64,000 bases of DNA from Cadophora sp. MPI-SDFR-AT-0126. Lineage: Eukaryota; Ascomycota; Leotiomycetes; Helotiales; Ploettnerulaceae. The position numbers and the translations under genes are program-made. The stretch lies in the NCBI GenBank assembly GCA_020747065.1, contig JAGMVK010000001.1, forward strand, positions 1,302,001 to 1,366,000, in the 5' to 3' direction. Below, piece by piece: positions 29,864 through 40,982 of this stretch (the first letter of the stretch is position 1; each line of letters begins with the position of its first letter). The notes under the pieces are model-generated. The model saw only the letters and a program-made list of their open reading frames with translations. It did no database searches and was not told the origin of the DNA.

Positions 29864-30602
29864 CTACTGCGAGTCTTTGGTCGAGAATTGCGAGGTTGGC
29901 TGTTGAGTTGGGGTTTCCTGGGAAGCCCAGAATGCTCAATCGGTAGCTAAACATGTCAGTTTGAAATTCCTACATGAAGGTGGAAATCGTACTTGAAAGA
30001 GACAACCACGACATCCTCCTGTCCAGCAATGTTTGCACCATTGTATCCGGGAACTGAAGCTGCTCCACTGCTGAAACCACCTCCATAGATCCATACCAGA
30101 ACGGCCTTCTTGCTCTCGCCGGTCTGAGGTTTGGTCCAGACGTTCAAGAACAAGCAATCCTCACTGTAATTCCCTGTAGCACTTAGGATAGATAATGTTG
30201 CAATACCGGCAGCTGTGACATTGGCCCTATCAAGCGCCTGGGCTGAAGGAACGCTACTGTTGGATCTCTTGACTGGACAATTGGGACCCTATGCAATTCG
30301 GTCAATAACGGGAAGTATCAGTTGTCTGCAGAGCGACTTACGAAAGAAGTTCCATTGAGAGAGGCATTCCCGGTAAACTTGACTGGGGCAGCGAATCTCA
30401 GATCTCCAACCGGCGCTTGACCATAAGGAATACCTAAGTACTCGGAAACTTGAGAGTTGTTCTTTGCAGCGTGTCCATTGACTGGGCCACTCTCAGTCTG
30501 TACGGTCTGTCCGACGGTCCAATTCGCAGCCTGGCGGCGTTCGAAACTGAAAGCGCTGGCACATAGTCCCGCTGCCAGGCCAAGAAGCACTGATGACTTC
30601 AT
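28725..30602 (-). CDS. Secreted or GPI-anchored type-B carboxylesterase
   Basis: Minus-strand exons 30342-30602, 29993-30288 and 28725-29946 give 592 residues; introns are 53 nt (GTAAGT..ATAG) and 46 nt (GTACGA..TTTAG). An N-terminal signal peptide (MKSSVLLGLAAGLCASAFS) is followed by the alpha/beta-hydrolase fold: EDCLFLNVW signature, oxyanion hole YGGGFSSGA, nucleophile Ser near residue 236 in IFGQSAGAAS, and a late His in GTWHAAELP. The C-terminus is Ser/Thr/Pro-rich and ends in a hydrophobic stretch (GGYLGFVAVMAVALM), as in GPI-anchored proteins. The family hydrolyses carboxylic esters; the substrate cannot be told. The start at 30602 precedes the signal peptide directly; 30626 is an in-frame alternative. 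Confidence 0.92.
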
Positions 30603-32949
30603 GGCTGCGATGTCTATCTCGAGCACGTCGGAGAAGGCGGGGAAGAGACAGAAGAAGGGACGGGGAATGGAAGAAGAGGAGGGTAAAGAGGAGGGCAGGT
30701 CAAAAGAGTGAAGGAAAAGCAGAGGTCGTACCTACATACTTGTACTTGCAGTCAAGCTACCTTGTTTGTACCACTACTACTGGAACAGTAAGTACGGTTC
30801 ATCCTCCTTCCTCATCAGCTCTCCGCTCTCTCCACTCTCTCCACTCTCTTTACCACAGGTCCGGTGCCAGCAAACAAGCAAGCATTCACCATTGAAGATA
30901 AAGCGGGCTCGAAGCGCTTCCCGGACGTAGAAGGCAGCCAGCTCGTCCGAACTTTGCGTGTGGACACAGATACAGTTTAGCTCGGCACCAGGTCGCGCGG
31001 AGCAGCCAACCCTTTGAGCCCTGGTCGCAGCGGACATGTCATCGAACGAGGACTAGACCCTGCAGAAAGTTACGATTGCAACCGAGAATGCGTGCGGGCA
31101 TGGGGGAAACGATTTCCCCGGGGCAGGGCAGCTGGATGAATTTTTTTTTGGAGAGGCACAGCTCGCAGCACCAACAAAAAAGTGAGCATGTGCCCCGTAC
31201 CTGGACCTTGGCATTGAAATTGAAATGGATATTGCGGGGGAAATGGGACCTCGGTCAATGTATGACAGGGATAAAGACATCATATACAGGGATCGTACAG
31301 GTTCAAGCTTGTCAGCATCCAGCATCAACAGTATGACCGACGGCGTCACCAAATCAAAGTAGAAGTATAAATGAGGTGAAAGCAACGCGAAACTCCGGTT
31401 CGCATCTGCATCCCAAAAAGACACCGGTTCCGTATCGGCTCGGACTCAGTGTATCTTTGGGGTCGAGACTCGCAAGTGAAGCTCAATGTGGGCGGGGCCA
31501 CTCGCTTGCTTGCAGTCTAGTTGCTCCATAGCACCCACGCCGTCGAAGACATCGTGATGTCTGGCTGGCTGACATCTATTTCTGAAAACAATAGTAGCAA
31601 TCGCTGGTGTGTACATTACCACGCGAATGCTCTTGAATGGAGCACTACTTAAAATTCAGAATCATGGTTACGGCAAGCCACGTTTTTGAAGATTTCACTC
31701 AGCCCAACCAGGCCGGGGGACTTTTGGATCGCGGAAGTCTCCATGGTTTCGAGGACTTGAGATGAAAGAGCCGAGCAAGAGCCAGAGTCAGAATAAGAAC
31801 CACTACCAAGCGGAAGTCTCACGATACCTGAAGAATGTAAACATCCTGTATGTACATTTCCCGCAGCTGTACAAAAACACTCCCCGCTACTAACAAACAA
31901 AACACCCCAAAGTATCATACCCATTACGTATGTACCCAACTCACACGGGACAAATTCCAGATGATTGAGCAACTCCAACCAACCAAGCTTTATTGCACTT
32001 CTCACCAGCTTCACTTTCCCGCCTACAATTCACTCGCTCACAACCGAAGTTTTGCTGCATGTCTGAGAGAGCTAACACCTGTGGCTGGTTGCTGACGGAT
32101 CAGATGTCTGTTTCGTTTCTGATTTGCTGGTTTGGATTCATGTGGCGTTTTGTTGCAGGTCGCAGCACAGATTCACTCTTTTGCAAGCTTCACTCACCCC
32201 ACTCGGTTGGATGATTTCGTTGGTGACAACACTCAATGGTCCGAATAGGTCGGCTTGATTGGTCACAAGGTGGAAAGCCTATCTCACCGATTAATCGTTC
32301 AATCTGCTTCAATTCTATCCCTGGGTTCTTAGATACCTTCGCCATCAATTTCTGCTGACGGGATTAAGGACTTCGCATCACGTTTGGTTCCCGTGATGGG
32401 ACATTTCTTGTATCGGAGCAAAGTCTCCCTCTCTTTAGAGATCTTCTCCATCCTATGCCATCCCTTATTACGCTGGATAAGGGCTGTCAAAGCTGTCAAC
32501 TACGGATCAATTGGCTAAATACCACTACATAGAGTCTAGCAACAACCCCTGAAACCCAACCAACCATCACTGGCTGCTCTCTGTTCTGTCCATGCAACGC
32601 CACGAGGGAAAGGGCCGGCCACACCAACGTCATATCTGCATTGCCTTGAAAACGCCTGCATACCCCATGCATCTCCAACACCCAACACAGCGCATCATCT
32701 GATGATCTCTGTGCGCCGACCTATCGTGGATACGAGACACCTGGTAAGTAGCATCTGCTGTCTCTTTTGGGCCTTCTCGCTACCGCTCTTTCTGTTTTGC
32801 CTTTGCGGTATGAGCTCACACGGCTTTTTCTCCATTTCATTTCGCCATCGAATTGTTAAATACCATCATGTCGTTCGTTTGACTTGGCTGTGATGTCTTT
32901 ATCGTAACCCATCGCCGTCTCGTTTGGCTGGTTAGCTTATTGAATTGCT
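30603..32949. promoter_or_regulatory. Divergent intergenic region between esterase and protease-like gene
   Basis: 2.35 kb between two divergent starts with no supported gene. A donor-like GTAAGT follows an ATG-led short ORF at 32702-32743, and pyrimidine-rich sequence precedes the start at 32950, so a leader intron (about 32744-32936) is possible for the plus-strand gene. ATTGG/CCAAT-type boxes occur near 32257. Confidence 0.4.
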
Positions 32950-35043
32950 ATGCGCTCGTTATTGATATGTTTGGCTTTCGGTGCGACTGGCTTGTTAGCA
33001 AAGAATGGCGACACAAGTGTGCTGGTCGAAAAGAGGGACAATGCGACCTTGATGGTCCCAGTGGTCGCAGCAACAAGTCAAGTCTGGTATGTATCAACGA
33101 GCTCTATTCAAAAGAGCAGAAAATGACTGGTATCAGGGAGGGCGTTGATGGCACGTGGAGTACTTTCACAATTCGAGTCGGTACGCCTGTAAAAACGTAT
33201 CGTGTGTTACCAGCGACATCATGGCAGGAAACGTGGGTCGTTTACGGAGCAGCTGCTCAAGTCTGCAATACTAGCGTTGGAGTGAAAGCAAATTGTGAGG
33301 AGGATAGAGGTGGTTTCTTCGATGGTGCGAAATCTTCTACTTGGAAGCAAGGGGATCAATATCAATTGCAGCTGGAAGAGATGCTCGGGTATGAGGGAGT
33401 TGGACAATATGGTAGGCCTTATCTGCGACCCTAAGCCGAATTTATGTATTGACCTGATCAAAGGTTTCGATACAGTCGGGCTTGGCTTCCGAACTGATAC
33501 AGGGCCCACTCTCACCAACCAGATCGTATCAGCAATTGTCTCTGATGACTGGTGGTTTGGGATGCTAGGAATGGGATTTCAACCTACTAATTTCACGGGT
33601 TACGAGACTCCGCAAGCAAGCTTCGCAGATACCCTGTACACGAATGGGACAATTTCGAGTATGAGTTGGAGCTACACGGCTGGAGCATACTACCGTCTCA
33701 AAAGCGTCTTCGGAAGTCTGATATTTGGTGGCTACGATGCCTCAAAGTTCACACCCAATCACATCCGGTTTTCCATGGCAAGCGACAATCTCCGCGATCT
33801 CGTAGTCACTGTCCGCTCCATTACGTCCACCACAACATCCGGAAACACTACTCTAATGTCCGAACCCATATTTGCCTTTATCGACTCCGCAGTCCCCGAT
33901 TTCTACCTCCCAGTCTCCGTATGCCAACAATTCGAGAAGGCATTCGGTCTCACGCTCGACCAGGCGTCTGGACGGTATCTGATTTCCAACACCACACACG
34001 CTAACCTCGTGTCTCTAAACCCCACCATAACAATTACACTCGCCAACCAAAAGGAAGGCGGCGAAACTACAGACATCGTGCTCCCTTATGCAGCATTCGA
34101 CCTGAACATCACCGCGCCCCTCTTGGTCAACACTTCAAGCTTGTACTTCCCGCTCAAGCAAACGACAGATGAAAATCTGTACATCCTAGGCCGTGCCTTC
34201 CTTCAAGAAGCATACGTGACCGCACATTATCATTCCAGGACTTTCAACGTCTCCCAAGCTGTCTTCTCAGACAACGCTTCCCCATCTCTGGTCGCGCTCC
34301 CAGCGACCCTCCCCTCATCAACCACAACCACCGACTCCTCCAATCCGAACTCCCCAAACTCCCCCAACAAGCCCTCCTCCAAGTCCAAACTAGGCGGCGG
34401 CACCATAGCCGGCATCGTAATTGGCTCCATCGCCGGCGTCATCATCCTCGCTCTCCTCATGTTCTTCCTCCTCAGACGCCGCCGTCGCCTCGCAGCCTCA
34501 AAAGCCGAGAAGGAGAACAGAGAGCCAGTTCATGAGATTGATAGTGGGAAACGTGTTGATCCAGTAACCACGAGCGCCTATTCGGCGCAGGCGAGCGCGC
34601 TTACCAGTGAGGTTTCGGGGAAGGACTCGAGGGTTGAGAAGTGGGGAGTTCCAATTATGCATCCGCAGGAGCTGGAGGCGGATGTGCCCGGGGATAGAGT
34701 CGCTAGAGGGGGCAGAGATGAGATGGCTGGTGGAAATGGTGGGGAAGGGAGAATGAGTCCGATTAAGGAGATGAAGACGAAGACTCCGATGGCGGAATTG
34801 GGAGTTGAAGAGAGAGGATTAGGCGAGAGTTCGGGCTTGGGAGGGGGAAGTTCAAGGCCAAGGCAGAGAGCTGAGGAAGACGATCTTGTGAGTCCAAATA
34901 CGGATCGTTGGTCTGCGAGTGTGATAGGGAGGAATAGGGGGGATGGAAATGCTAGTAGTCCGAGCGGGCCTAGCGAAGGGAGTTGGAGTCCTAGTACACC
35001 TGTGCAGAGGAGGAATAGCAGGTTTAGTGAGACCTGGACCTGA
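32950..35043 (+). CDS. Aspartic-protease-like single-pass membrane protein lacking the first catalytic Asp
   Basis: Exons 32950-33086, 33137-33411 and 33464-35043 give 663 residues; introns are 50 nt (GTATGT..TCAG) and 52 nt (GTAGGC..AAAG). A signal peptide (MRSLLICLAFGATGLLA) leads into a pepsin-like A1 fold (FTIRVGTP, FGMLGMGF, SVFGSLIFGGYD). The first catalytic site reads VLPATSWQETWVV, so Ala-Thr-Ser stands where Asp-Thr-Gly is expected. The second reads FIDSAVPDFYLP, keeping Asp but changing Gly. After a Ser/Pro-rich linker comes a transmembrane segment (IAGIVIGSIAGVIILALLMF) with a basic stop-transfer and a ~185-residue cytosolic tail rich in Gly, Ser and Arg. Family members with an altered first site are probably not peptidases. 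A surface binding or sensing role is inference. Confidence 0.85.
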
Positions 35044-36327
35044 CGAACTTATATGTATGAAGAACAAGGACATTGAGATATTGCAATATTGGGAAACTGG
35101 GCCGGGTACTGGATGCTGAATGCTGTACGCTCCGAATAGGAATACTGGAAACATGTATATGAGCCTCCTCTCGAGAAGGAAATACGGATATCGGATAGTC
35201 TCTGGAGTTGTTAGCATGTCTTCAGCTTTTGGGATCGATGGGTAGGAAGCATATATATATATATATATGTACATATACCCCAGAAGAAGAGAATTTAATG
35301 TGCTCTTACGTGTTTCGTGTCTGCCTCTTTTCTTTATTTCACTTCATCTTGTCCGCTTGTCCACACAGTAGTAATCGCACAGGACATTGAACTTGAAACC
35401 TTGAAGAGAAGCAGGATCAACTTCAGAGGCAGTAGTGGCAACATCTCGATATCTGAGTATCTGCAAACGTATGGAGTCGGTCTCTTGACAAATCATTCAA
35501 CGTTTAAATAAACTTACATAAAGGACGTCTTGCCTGGTAATGATTCCGAAACTTATGAATTCTTCTGACCAATGCGCAGCAATGTTATTATTCGCAATGA
35601 TAGCATCCTGGCCCCTTGCCAAATGCAGAACATCACTATCCCCAGTTCCGTTCGTGCTCGGAGGTCGCTGTGCCATGAACATCGGGCTAGCAATTCCATG
35701 CCAACAGCCAAATTCACAAAACCGATCCAATATCTATCAAAAATACCTACCTTCCATTTCCAGCACTCATCAGGCGCATATCTTCTACTAATACACATCG
35801 CGTATCCACAATTTTACCATCCGAGCCGTCCCCTCACGGTACTCGGGATCTAAAATCCTTCCTCGACCCCAACTCTCGGGCCCTTACTTAACACTTCCCC
35901 ACTTTCATCAGTCTCCTTCAGAAAGATCTCCTTTACTAAAATTCCAAATCTGGGAATTGCAAAGGTTAAATCATATTCGGTGCGTTTCCCAACCCTCCGA
36001 TGTTGAGCAAAAAAGCCACCGAAAGCCACCTAGCGAGTCTCACCCTCGCTTGTGGAGCATCCTTTTATTTATGTCAGACGCTTTAGCGAGCCCGAAACAC
36101 TGCATTTGCAACCCCACGTCGCGGGATCGGATGGAATCCTACCCTAAGGATGGATAGCTAGGTAGCTGCTAAGCCTCATTACATCCATGAAGTGTGTTTG
36201 AAGGAGGGGTTTATTAAGTCCTCTCACCTCCAGCTTAAGTTTCTCGAATGATAGAAAGGAAGGAAGGACATAAGCTGTACCAACTTCCCAGGACAACATT
36301 GATTCAATTACTCACATTCACACCAAG
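35044..36327. other. Intergenic, no gene seen
   Basis: Contains a (AT)9 run at 35251-35268 and only short ORFs without motifs. The last ~200 bases are the F-box gene promoter and leader. Confidence 0.5.
35251..35268. repeat. (AT)9 microsatellite
   Basis: Uninterrupted AT dinucleotides in the 3' flank of the protease-like gene. Confidence 0.85.
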
Positions 36328-38007
36328 ATGGCACCCACCACACAACCCTTAAGCTGCCAACTCTGCGCCATCCCATTCTCCCTCGGCCGCACCCGCACCA
36401 TCCACGAGCCCCTCACCTCCTCGCTCGACCCCCTCACATTCTCACCCTACCACCTGCAAGACGCCACGCACTCCCGTTGCAGCCGCAACGCCTCCTCATC
36501 CGGATGTCAGAATATCGTCGTGGAGAAACCAAATGATGTACATGCGGAGAGTAGGTGGCAGCATCTTGCGGGCGAGGGATGTGTGTTTGAGGGCGCGTAT
36601 TCGGGGTGGAGGATTGGGCGGGAGGAGATGAGGGGCGCTGGGAGGGTGAGGTTTGTGGTTGGGAAGGGGAGGGTGGGAGGGGAGGGTGAGGATGGAGATG
36701 GAGATGGAGATGGAGATGAGGTTGTGGAGGAAGAGGAGAAAGGGTATGAGAGAGAGAGTCAGTTCTTCATCTCAGAAGAGATCGATGGCCTATTCCTCGA
36801 AGGCGAGACCGTCACCTTGCCAAAACCAAAATACGGAGTCAGGTCCTTCACTCCCCAGAACTTCCCCACCGCATCCACATCCTCCTCATCATTATCCAAA
36901 ATTGGCATACCCATCCACTCCGCCTGCTACACCATCTTCACCCGCATCTCCCTCCAAAAGCTCGGCCACATCGACCTCGACGGCCTCGCATCCCTCTGGC
37001 ACCGCAAAGCCTGCGGAGGCTGCGGCTTCACGGGCCTTACCCACGATCCCGTCATCCGGGATCTGAAAGAGCGGTTTTGGATTCATAGACCGGGGACGGA
37101 GTATCTGGCTGCTAATCCGGTTGAGATACCTGGTTTGAGGTTGGCGATGCAGGGGGTTTACTCGGAGGTGTCGAGGGGGGGTGGGGTGTTTGGTGGGGTG
37201 CCGAAATCGAACTTGATATCGAAATCGCAGAAGTCGAAATTGAAATCGAAAAGGCGGAATGGGGAGGTGTTAAAGAGCTCTCGCAACCGCAATACTGACC
37301 CATTCGCCATCTTCCCACTTGAAATGAAGAATAAAATCCTCAGCCATCTCTCCCCCGTGGAAATATCATCCCTCCGCCTCTCAACACGCGCATTCCGGCA
37401 ACCACCCCAGCAGATATTCAGATCTTTGATCGAGCAAGAGATGCCTTGGTTCTGGGAGATTGACGAGATACGGGCTGAAGTAGAAAAGGATTATGCGGAT
37501 GCATTCAGGGAGGAGTTTGGGAGTGTGGAGGACTTGGAGATGTTGGAGGGTTTGGTGGATGGGGAGTGGTTGGCGTTTGTGAGGGAGAGGATGGAGGGGA
37601 AGAGGGAGATCGATGTTAATTGGTTTGGGGTGTATAAGACGTTGAAGGTGATGGAGGGGGGGCGGAAGGGAGTGAGGAATAGGAGGAGGGTTTGGGGGTT
37701 GGTCGGGGAGGTTGTGGGGATGATTGGAGAGAGGAGGGGTGAGTTTGAACTGGATTTAGTAGGGATGAAGGGGAATTGTGGAGGGAAGGAGGGGAGGAAG
37801 GATTTCTCGAGTTGTCCTGCGTGTGAGAAAGTGCAGATTGAGTTGGAGTCGGAGGAAGAGGACTCAGAAGATGAAGAAGAGGAGGACTCTGAGGAGGATA
37901 GTTGTGGGGAGGAGAGCAGCTCTGAGGAAGAGAGTTCAATAACGGGGGAGAGTTCTGTGGGAGAGAGTTCTGAGGATGCTTGCTCATCTGGAGAAGACGA
38001 GGAGTAA
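36328..38007 (+). CDS. F-box protein of a large fungal family
   Basis: A single exon of 559 residues. The N-terminus has the family's Cys pattern (CQLCAIPFSLGRTRT), then HLAGEGC and EEMRG elements, IPIHSACYTIFTRIS and a GL..LW segment. Next comes an F-box at about residues 330-370 (DPFAIFPLEMKNKILSHLSP, then EISSLRLSTRAFRQ). This order is the one I know from expanded F-box families of Leotiomycetes and related classes. F-box proteins usually bridge SKP1-cullin ubiquitin ligases to substrates; the substrate here is unknown. A Gly-Asp run near residue 125 is encoded by a GGAGAT repeat, and the C-terminal ~50 residues are almost all Glu, Ser and Asp. No introns are needed. Confidence 0.8.
   Translation: MAPTTQPLSCQLCAIPFSLGRTRTIHEPLTSSLDPLTFSPYHLQDATHSRCSRNASSSGCQNIVVEKPNDVHAESRWQHLAGEGCVFEGAYSGWRIGREEMRGAGRVRFVVGKGRVGGEGEDGDGDGDGDEVVEEEEKGYERESQFFISEEIDGLFLEGETVTLPKPKYGVRSFTPQNFPTASTSSSSLSKIGIPIHSACYTIFTRISLQKLGHIDLDGLASLWHRKACGGCGFTGLTHDPVIRDLKERFWIHRPGTEYLAANPVEIPGLRLAMQGVYSEVSRGGGVFGGVPKSNLISKSQKSKLKSKRRNGEVLKSSRNRNTDPFAIFPLEMKNKILSHLSPVEISSLRLSTRAFRQPPQQIFRSLIEQEMPWFWEIDEIRAEVEKDYADAFREEFGSVEDLEMLEGLVDGEWLAFVRERMEGKREIDVNWFGVYKTLKVMEGGRKGVRNRRRVWGLVGEVVGMIGERRGEFELDLVGMKGNCGGKEGRKDFSSCPACEKVQIELESEEEDSEDEEEEDSEEDSCGEESSSEEESSITGESSVGESSEDACSSGEDEE
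36690..36719 (+). repeat. GGAGAT repeat inside the F-box gene
   Basis: Four to five tandem GGAGAT units encode a Gly-Asp run, in frame, so unit-number change would alter the protein only locally. Confidence 0.75.
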
Positions 38008-39623
38008 TGGTTGATTGATTGATTGAACGATTAACGGCCTGGTTTATTTTCATATATACAGATATACACAATTTAGAATAATGCTTATTTAGATCTTTTT
38101 GTTCGAAAGATGCTGCTGTTCGGATTGTTCTGTGTCACTTTTCTTGGTGAGGATTCCTTCGTGACGCTCGATAACACATCTCACGTCGGGCGCAGAGAAC
38201 AAGATTTCGACGTGGAGAATCTCAAAGGATTTAATGATGAGCGATTTGAGGCTGGCCCGAGTGTTGCGAGGTGGTAGCGTCCAAAGCGTGTTGGAGCTAG
38301 AGAGGTGAGCGAGGCTCTGGGAGAGGCTAGGGTGGAATGGGAGAGCGTGTTGCTTGTGAGGGATCTACGAAATAGAAGGGAATATTGTGAGGTCCAGAAG
38401 AGGATTTGAGAGTTTGGTTTGAGACATGTGCTGATGAAAGCTCGCTTGTGGCTTGAGTTTTGTTGATTTTGTTTGGAGAAGATAAGGGTTGGTGATCTTA
38501 GCGGGGCCAATTTTACAAAGTGGAATAATAACAGCCTGGGCGGTTGATTATTTCCTGCTGAACTGTACATAAGTAATCGATTTTCTATTCGAATGGGAAA
38601 ATAATATCTTGTATCTGTTCCCGTACATTTGGGACCCTGCACTCACTCATATCGAATCCGTGTGCACTTCACCTGACAAGTCAACGAAGAAAAGAAAGCC
38701 TCGCAAGGAGCCGTCCCTCAAAATTATGTCCCTTGATCTCCACAGACCAAGTTCTGGGTTTCTTCCGAGATCACCCATCACCAATGGATTCTTTCCGCAC
38801 CACAAGGCATGAAATGCGGTCCGGGCCCAGAATTATCCAGTTGTTCTATTTCTGACGAGGTTTCAGGGCCTTCGCTTCAGCGACCGGCAGTCGCTCGTTG
38901 GCCCAGAGCTTCTGAGAGCCTGTCTTTCCCCACGACAATCCCTGGTCATAGGAGGCGATACTGGGTTTCATGTTCGCGGTGCGCTCGTCAATGTGATAAT
39001 TTGAGCCTGTTGATCTGTTGATTTGATTTTGTGTCATTTAAGCTCTTGTCGATCTTATCATGCCCTGTCGCGGCACCCACACTACACTCACAATCTCAGG
39101 GACAGCTTTGTACATAACGTGGACCGTGGGCCAGAAGCTCTTCGAGCAATCTGGTTCTGGATCTTTGTTCTTCGAGGTGTTCTTCTGTTGAGTCGAATGC
39201 GTCATTGTGCGGGCTAGCTACACTTCTTCTAAGTCTTGACTCTAGAAGCACTGGCTGGGCTTCGCTTTTGTTGAACTTGGAAAAGTGGCCGGCGTCGAAA
39301 TCCATACCCGTTCGTTTAGCTGGAGAAATCAGGTGGTTGGAAGAGGTCAAGAAGAGGAGAACTCACCGAACAACAACCTAACGAAACGAAGGAACGCCCT
39401 GCCCTGCCTTGTTACCCAGTTTTCCTGCCACCAAGCTTTAGACAGACGCCACGCCGATTATCTTGATTGCAGTGCGGAGCAAGCAACATCTGCCTCTTCC
39501 TTTCTCTCTCAGGATCGATTCCAGAACAGAAACAATACAGCCGTTGATGTCGTGAAGTCGGTACATTAACATACGACGGCGACAAACAGAAGCTACCTAC
39601 GGGCACAGTACAGTACAGTAATC
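38008..39623. other. Intergenic, no gene seen
   Basis: ORF 38181-38642 (minus, 153 codons) is Ser/Leu/Arg-rich with no recognised motif and was not accepted. A CAGTA repeat lies just before the start at 39624. The rest is non-coding flank. Confidence 0.45.
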
Positions 39624-40982
39624 ATGATGGCCGAAGTGCAGAATCCTCCTCCAATGCACGACCATGACGCTGCAGCAGCAGCCAAACCTCGGCCGATCCC
39701 TCCACGTTCAGCTATCCATATCCCCGCGCCCTCAACAGTCGCTCTACCACCGTCCATGTCTGCAAGTCGGATTCGGAACTCACATCTTGCGCTCGATACC
39801 TTTTCGCCCGTCAACCAGAACGGCAGTTTCGAATTCGACCGCGTACTGAAGTGTGGGCTTGTTTCTAAGAGGACGAGGAAGACTAAGGTAGGTCGTTGGG
39901 AGCATTTGTTACATCACCTCAGCACACAAGCTTATGGAGAATTCCCACTGACACAACATCCCGAACTTCTACAGGCTTGGAAATCAATCTATCTAGTCCT
40001 CCGACCAAACTCCCTCTCCATCTACAAAGACGCCAACGAAGATAAACTCCGGCACAAGATCCTCCTCTCCGACCTCACCGCCGTCGCCTTCCTCAAAGAC
40101 CCCAAGAACAAACGCCAGAATGTCTTCGGACTCTTCTCCCCCTCGCGGAATTACCACTTGGAAGCTAAATCGCGGAAAGATGCTGAAGAATGGGTCGATC
40201 TGATCCGCAGAGAAGCCCGCATCGAGCAGGAGGAAGAGGAGATGCTGCTTGCTAGTCCAGGCAGCAACGCCACAGGTACATACTCAGGCTTCGAGAGAAC
40301 AATGCAGCAACAACACGACCAGAGACTCCTCCACGACGAAAGACTAGGCTCCTCATCCCCCGAACCCAGCGATCAAATCCCCATACCTCGCACACAGAGG
40401 ACCGAAGCTCTGGGCCTCACAGCTCAGCGCAGAGTCTCGCATACGATGGAATACTCAGGGAATGAGATATCGGATATGTCAGATACGGATATGGCACGCC
40501 AGCGCGGCGGGTCCAGCCTCTCGATTTCAGAAGATCCTATGGCTGTCAAAGCCCCCATACCCCCTTCTCGACCCATGCTAGGCGCGCGCAACGTGTCGCA
40601 GCTTTCAGGCTTCAACATTGAAGCAGCGGACCCTGAGCGCGTCGTCTGGCAAGGCTATCTCCTGTACCTGAAATCCGCACGTGGCGTCCGCCAGTGGAAA
40701 GACTACTGGGCAGTCATCCGCCCACGGACATTTGCGCTGTATAAGAACGACTCGGAGTATTCGCCTATACTGATCATTCAATTAGCGAATGTGATTAATG
40801 CGGTGGAGATCGACCCATTGAGTCGGACGAAGAGGCATTGTTTGCAGGTCATTACGGAGGAGAAGAGCTATAAGTTTTGTGCGCACGGAGAGGAGAGTCT
40901 GGATACTAGTTTGGGGGCGTTGAAGAGTCTTTTGGCGAGGAGGAAGGAGGGTGAGGGCAAGGGGAGGGGCGTTATGAGGTGA
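39624..40982 (+). CDS. Protein with two PH domains (Opy1-like layout)
   Basis: Exons 39624-39887 and 39975-40982 give 423 residues. The 87-nt intron (GTAGGT..TACAG with a CTGAC branch site) is a multiple of three and has no stop, but removing it restores a normal first PH domain: KCGLVSKRTRKTK joins AWKSIYLVLRPNSLSIYKD. The second PH domain starts GYLLYLKSARGVRQWKDYW and ends before the C-terminus (CLQVITEEKSYKFCAHGEE). Both have the closing helix Trp or its equivalent (AEEWVDLIRREA in the first). The N-terminus is Pro/Ala-rich and disordered, as is the linker. Two PH domains and little else is the layout of yeast Opy1, a phosphoinositide-linked regulator. Membrane phosphoinositide binding is likely by family. 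Confidence 0.85.
   Translation: MMAEVQNPPPMHDHDAAAAAKPRPIPPRSAIHIPAPSTVALPPSMSASRIRNSHLALDTFSPVNQNGSFEFDRVLKCGLVSKRTRKTKVGRWEHLLHHLSTQAYGEFPLTQHPELLQAWKSIYLVLRPNSLSIYKDANEDKLRHKILLSDLTAVAFLKDPKNKRQNVFGLFSPSRNYHLEAKSRKDAEEWVDLIRREARIEQEEEEMLLASPGSNATGTYSGFERTMQQQHDQRLLHDERLGSSSPEPSDQIPIPRTQRTEALGLTAQRRVSHTMEYSGNEISDMSDTDMARQRGGSSLSISEDPMAVKAPIPPSRPMLGARNVSQLSGFNIEAADPERVVWQGYLLYLKSARGVRQWKDYWAVIRPRTFALYKNDSEYSPILIIQLANVINAVEIDPLSRTKRHCLQVITEEKSYKFCAHGEESLDTSLGALKSLLARRKEGEGKGRGVMR

Noticed and set aside
38181..38642. 153-codon minus-strand ORF
   Set aside because: Ser/Leu/Arg-rich without motif or leader; likely chance.
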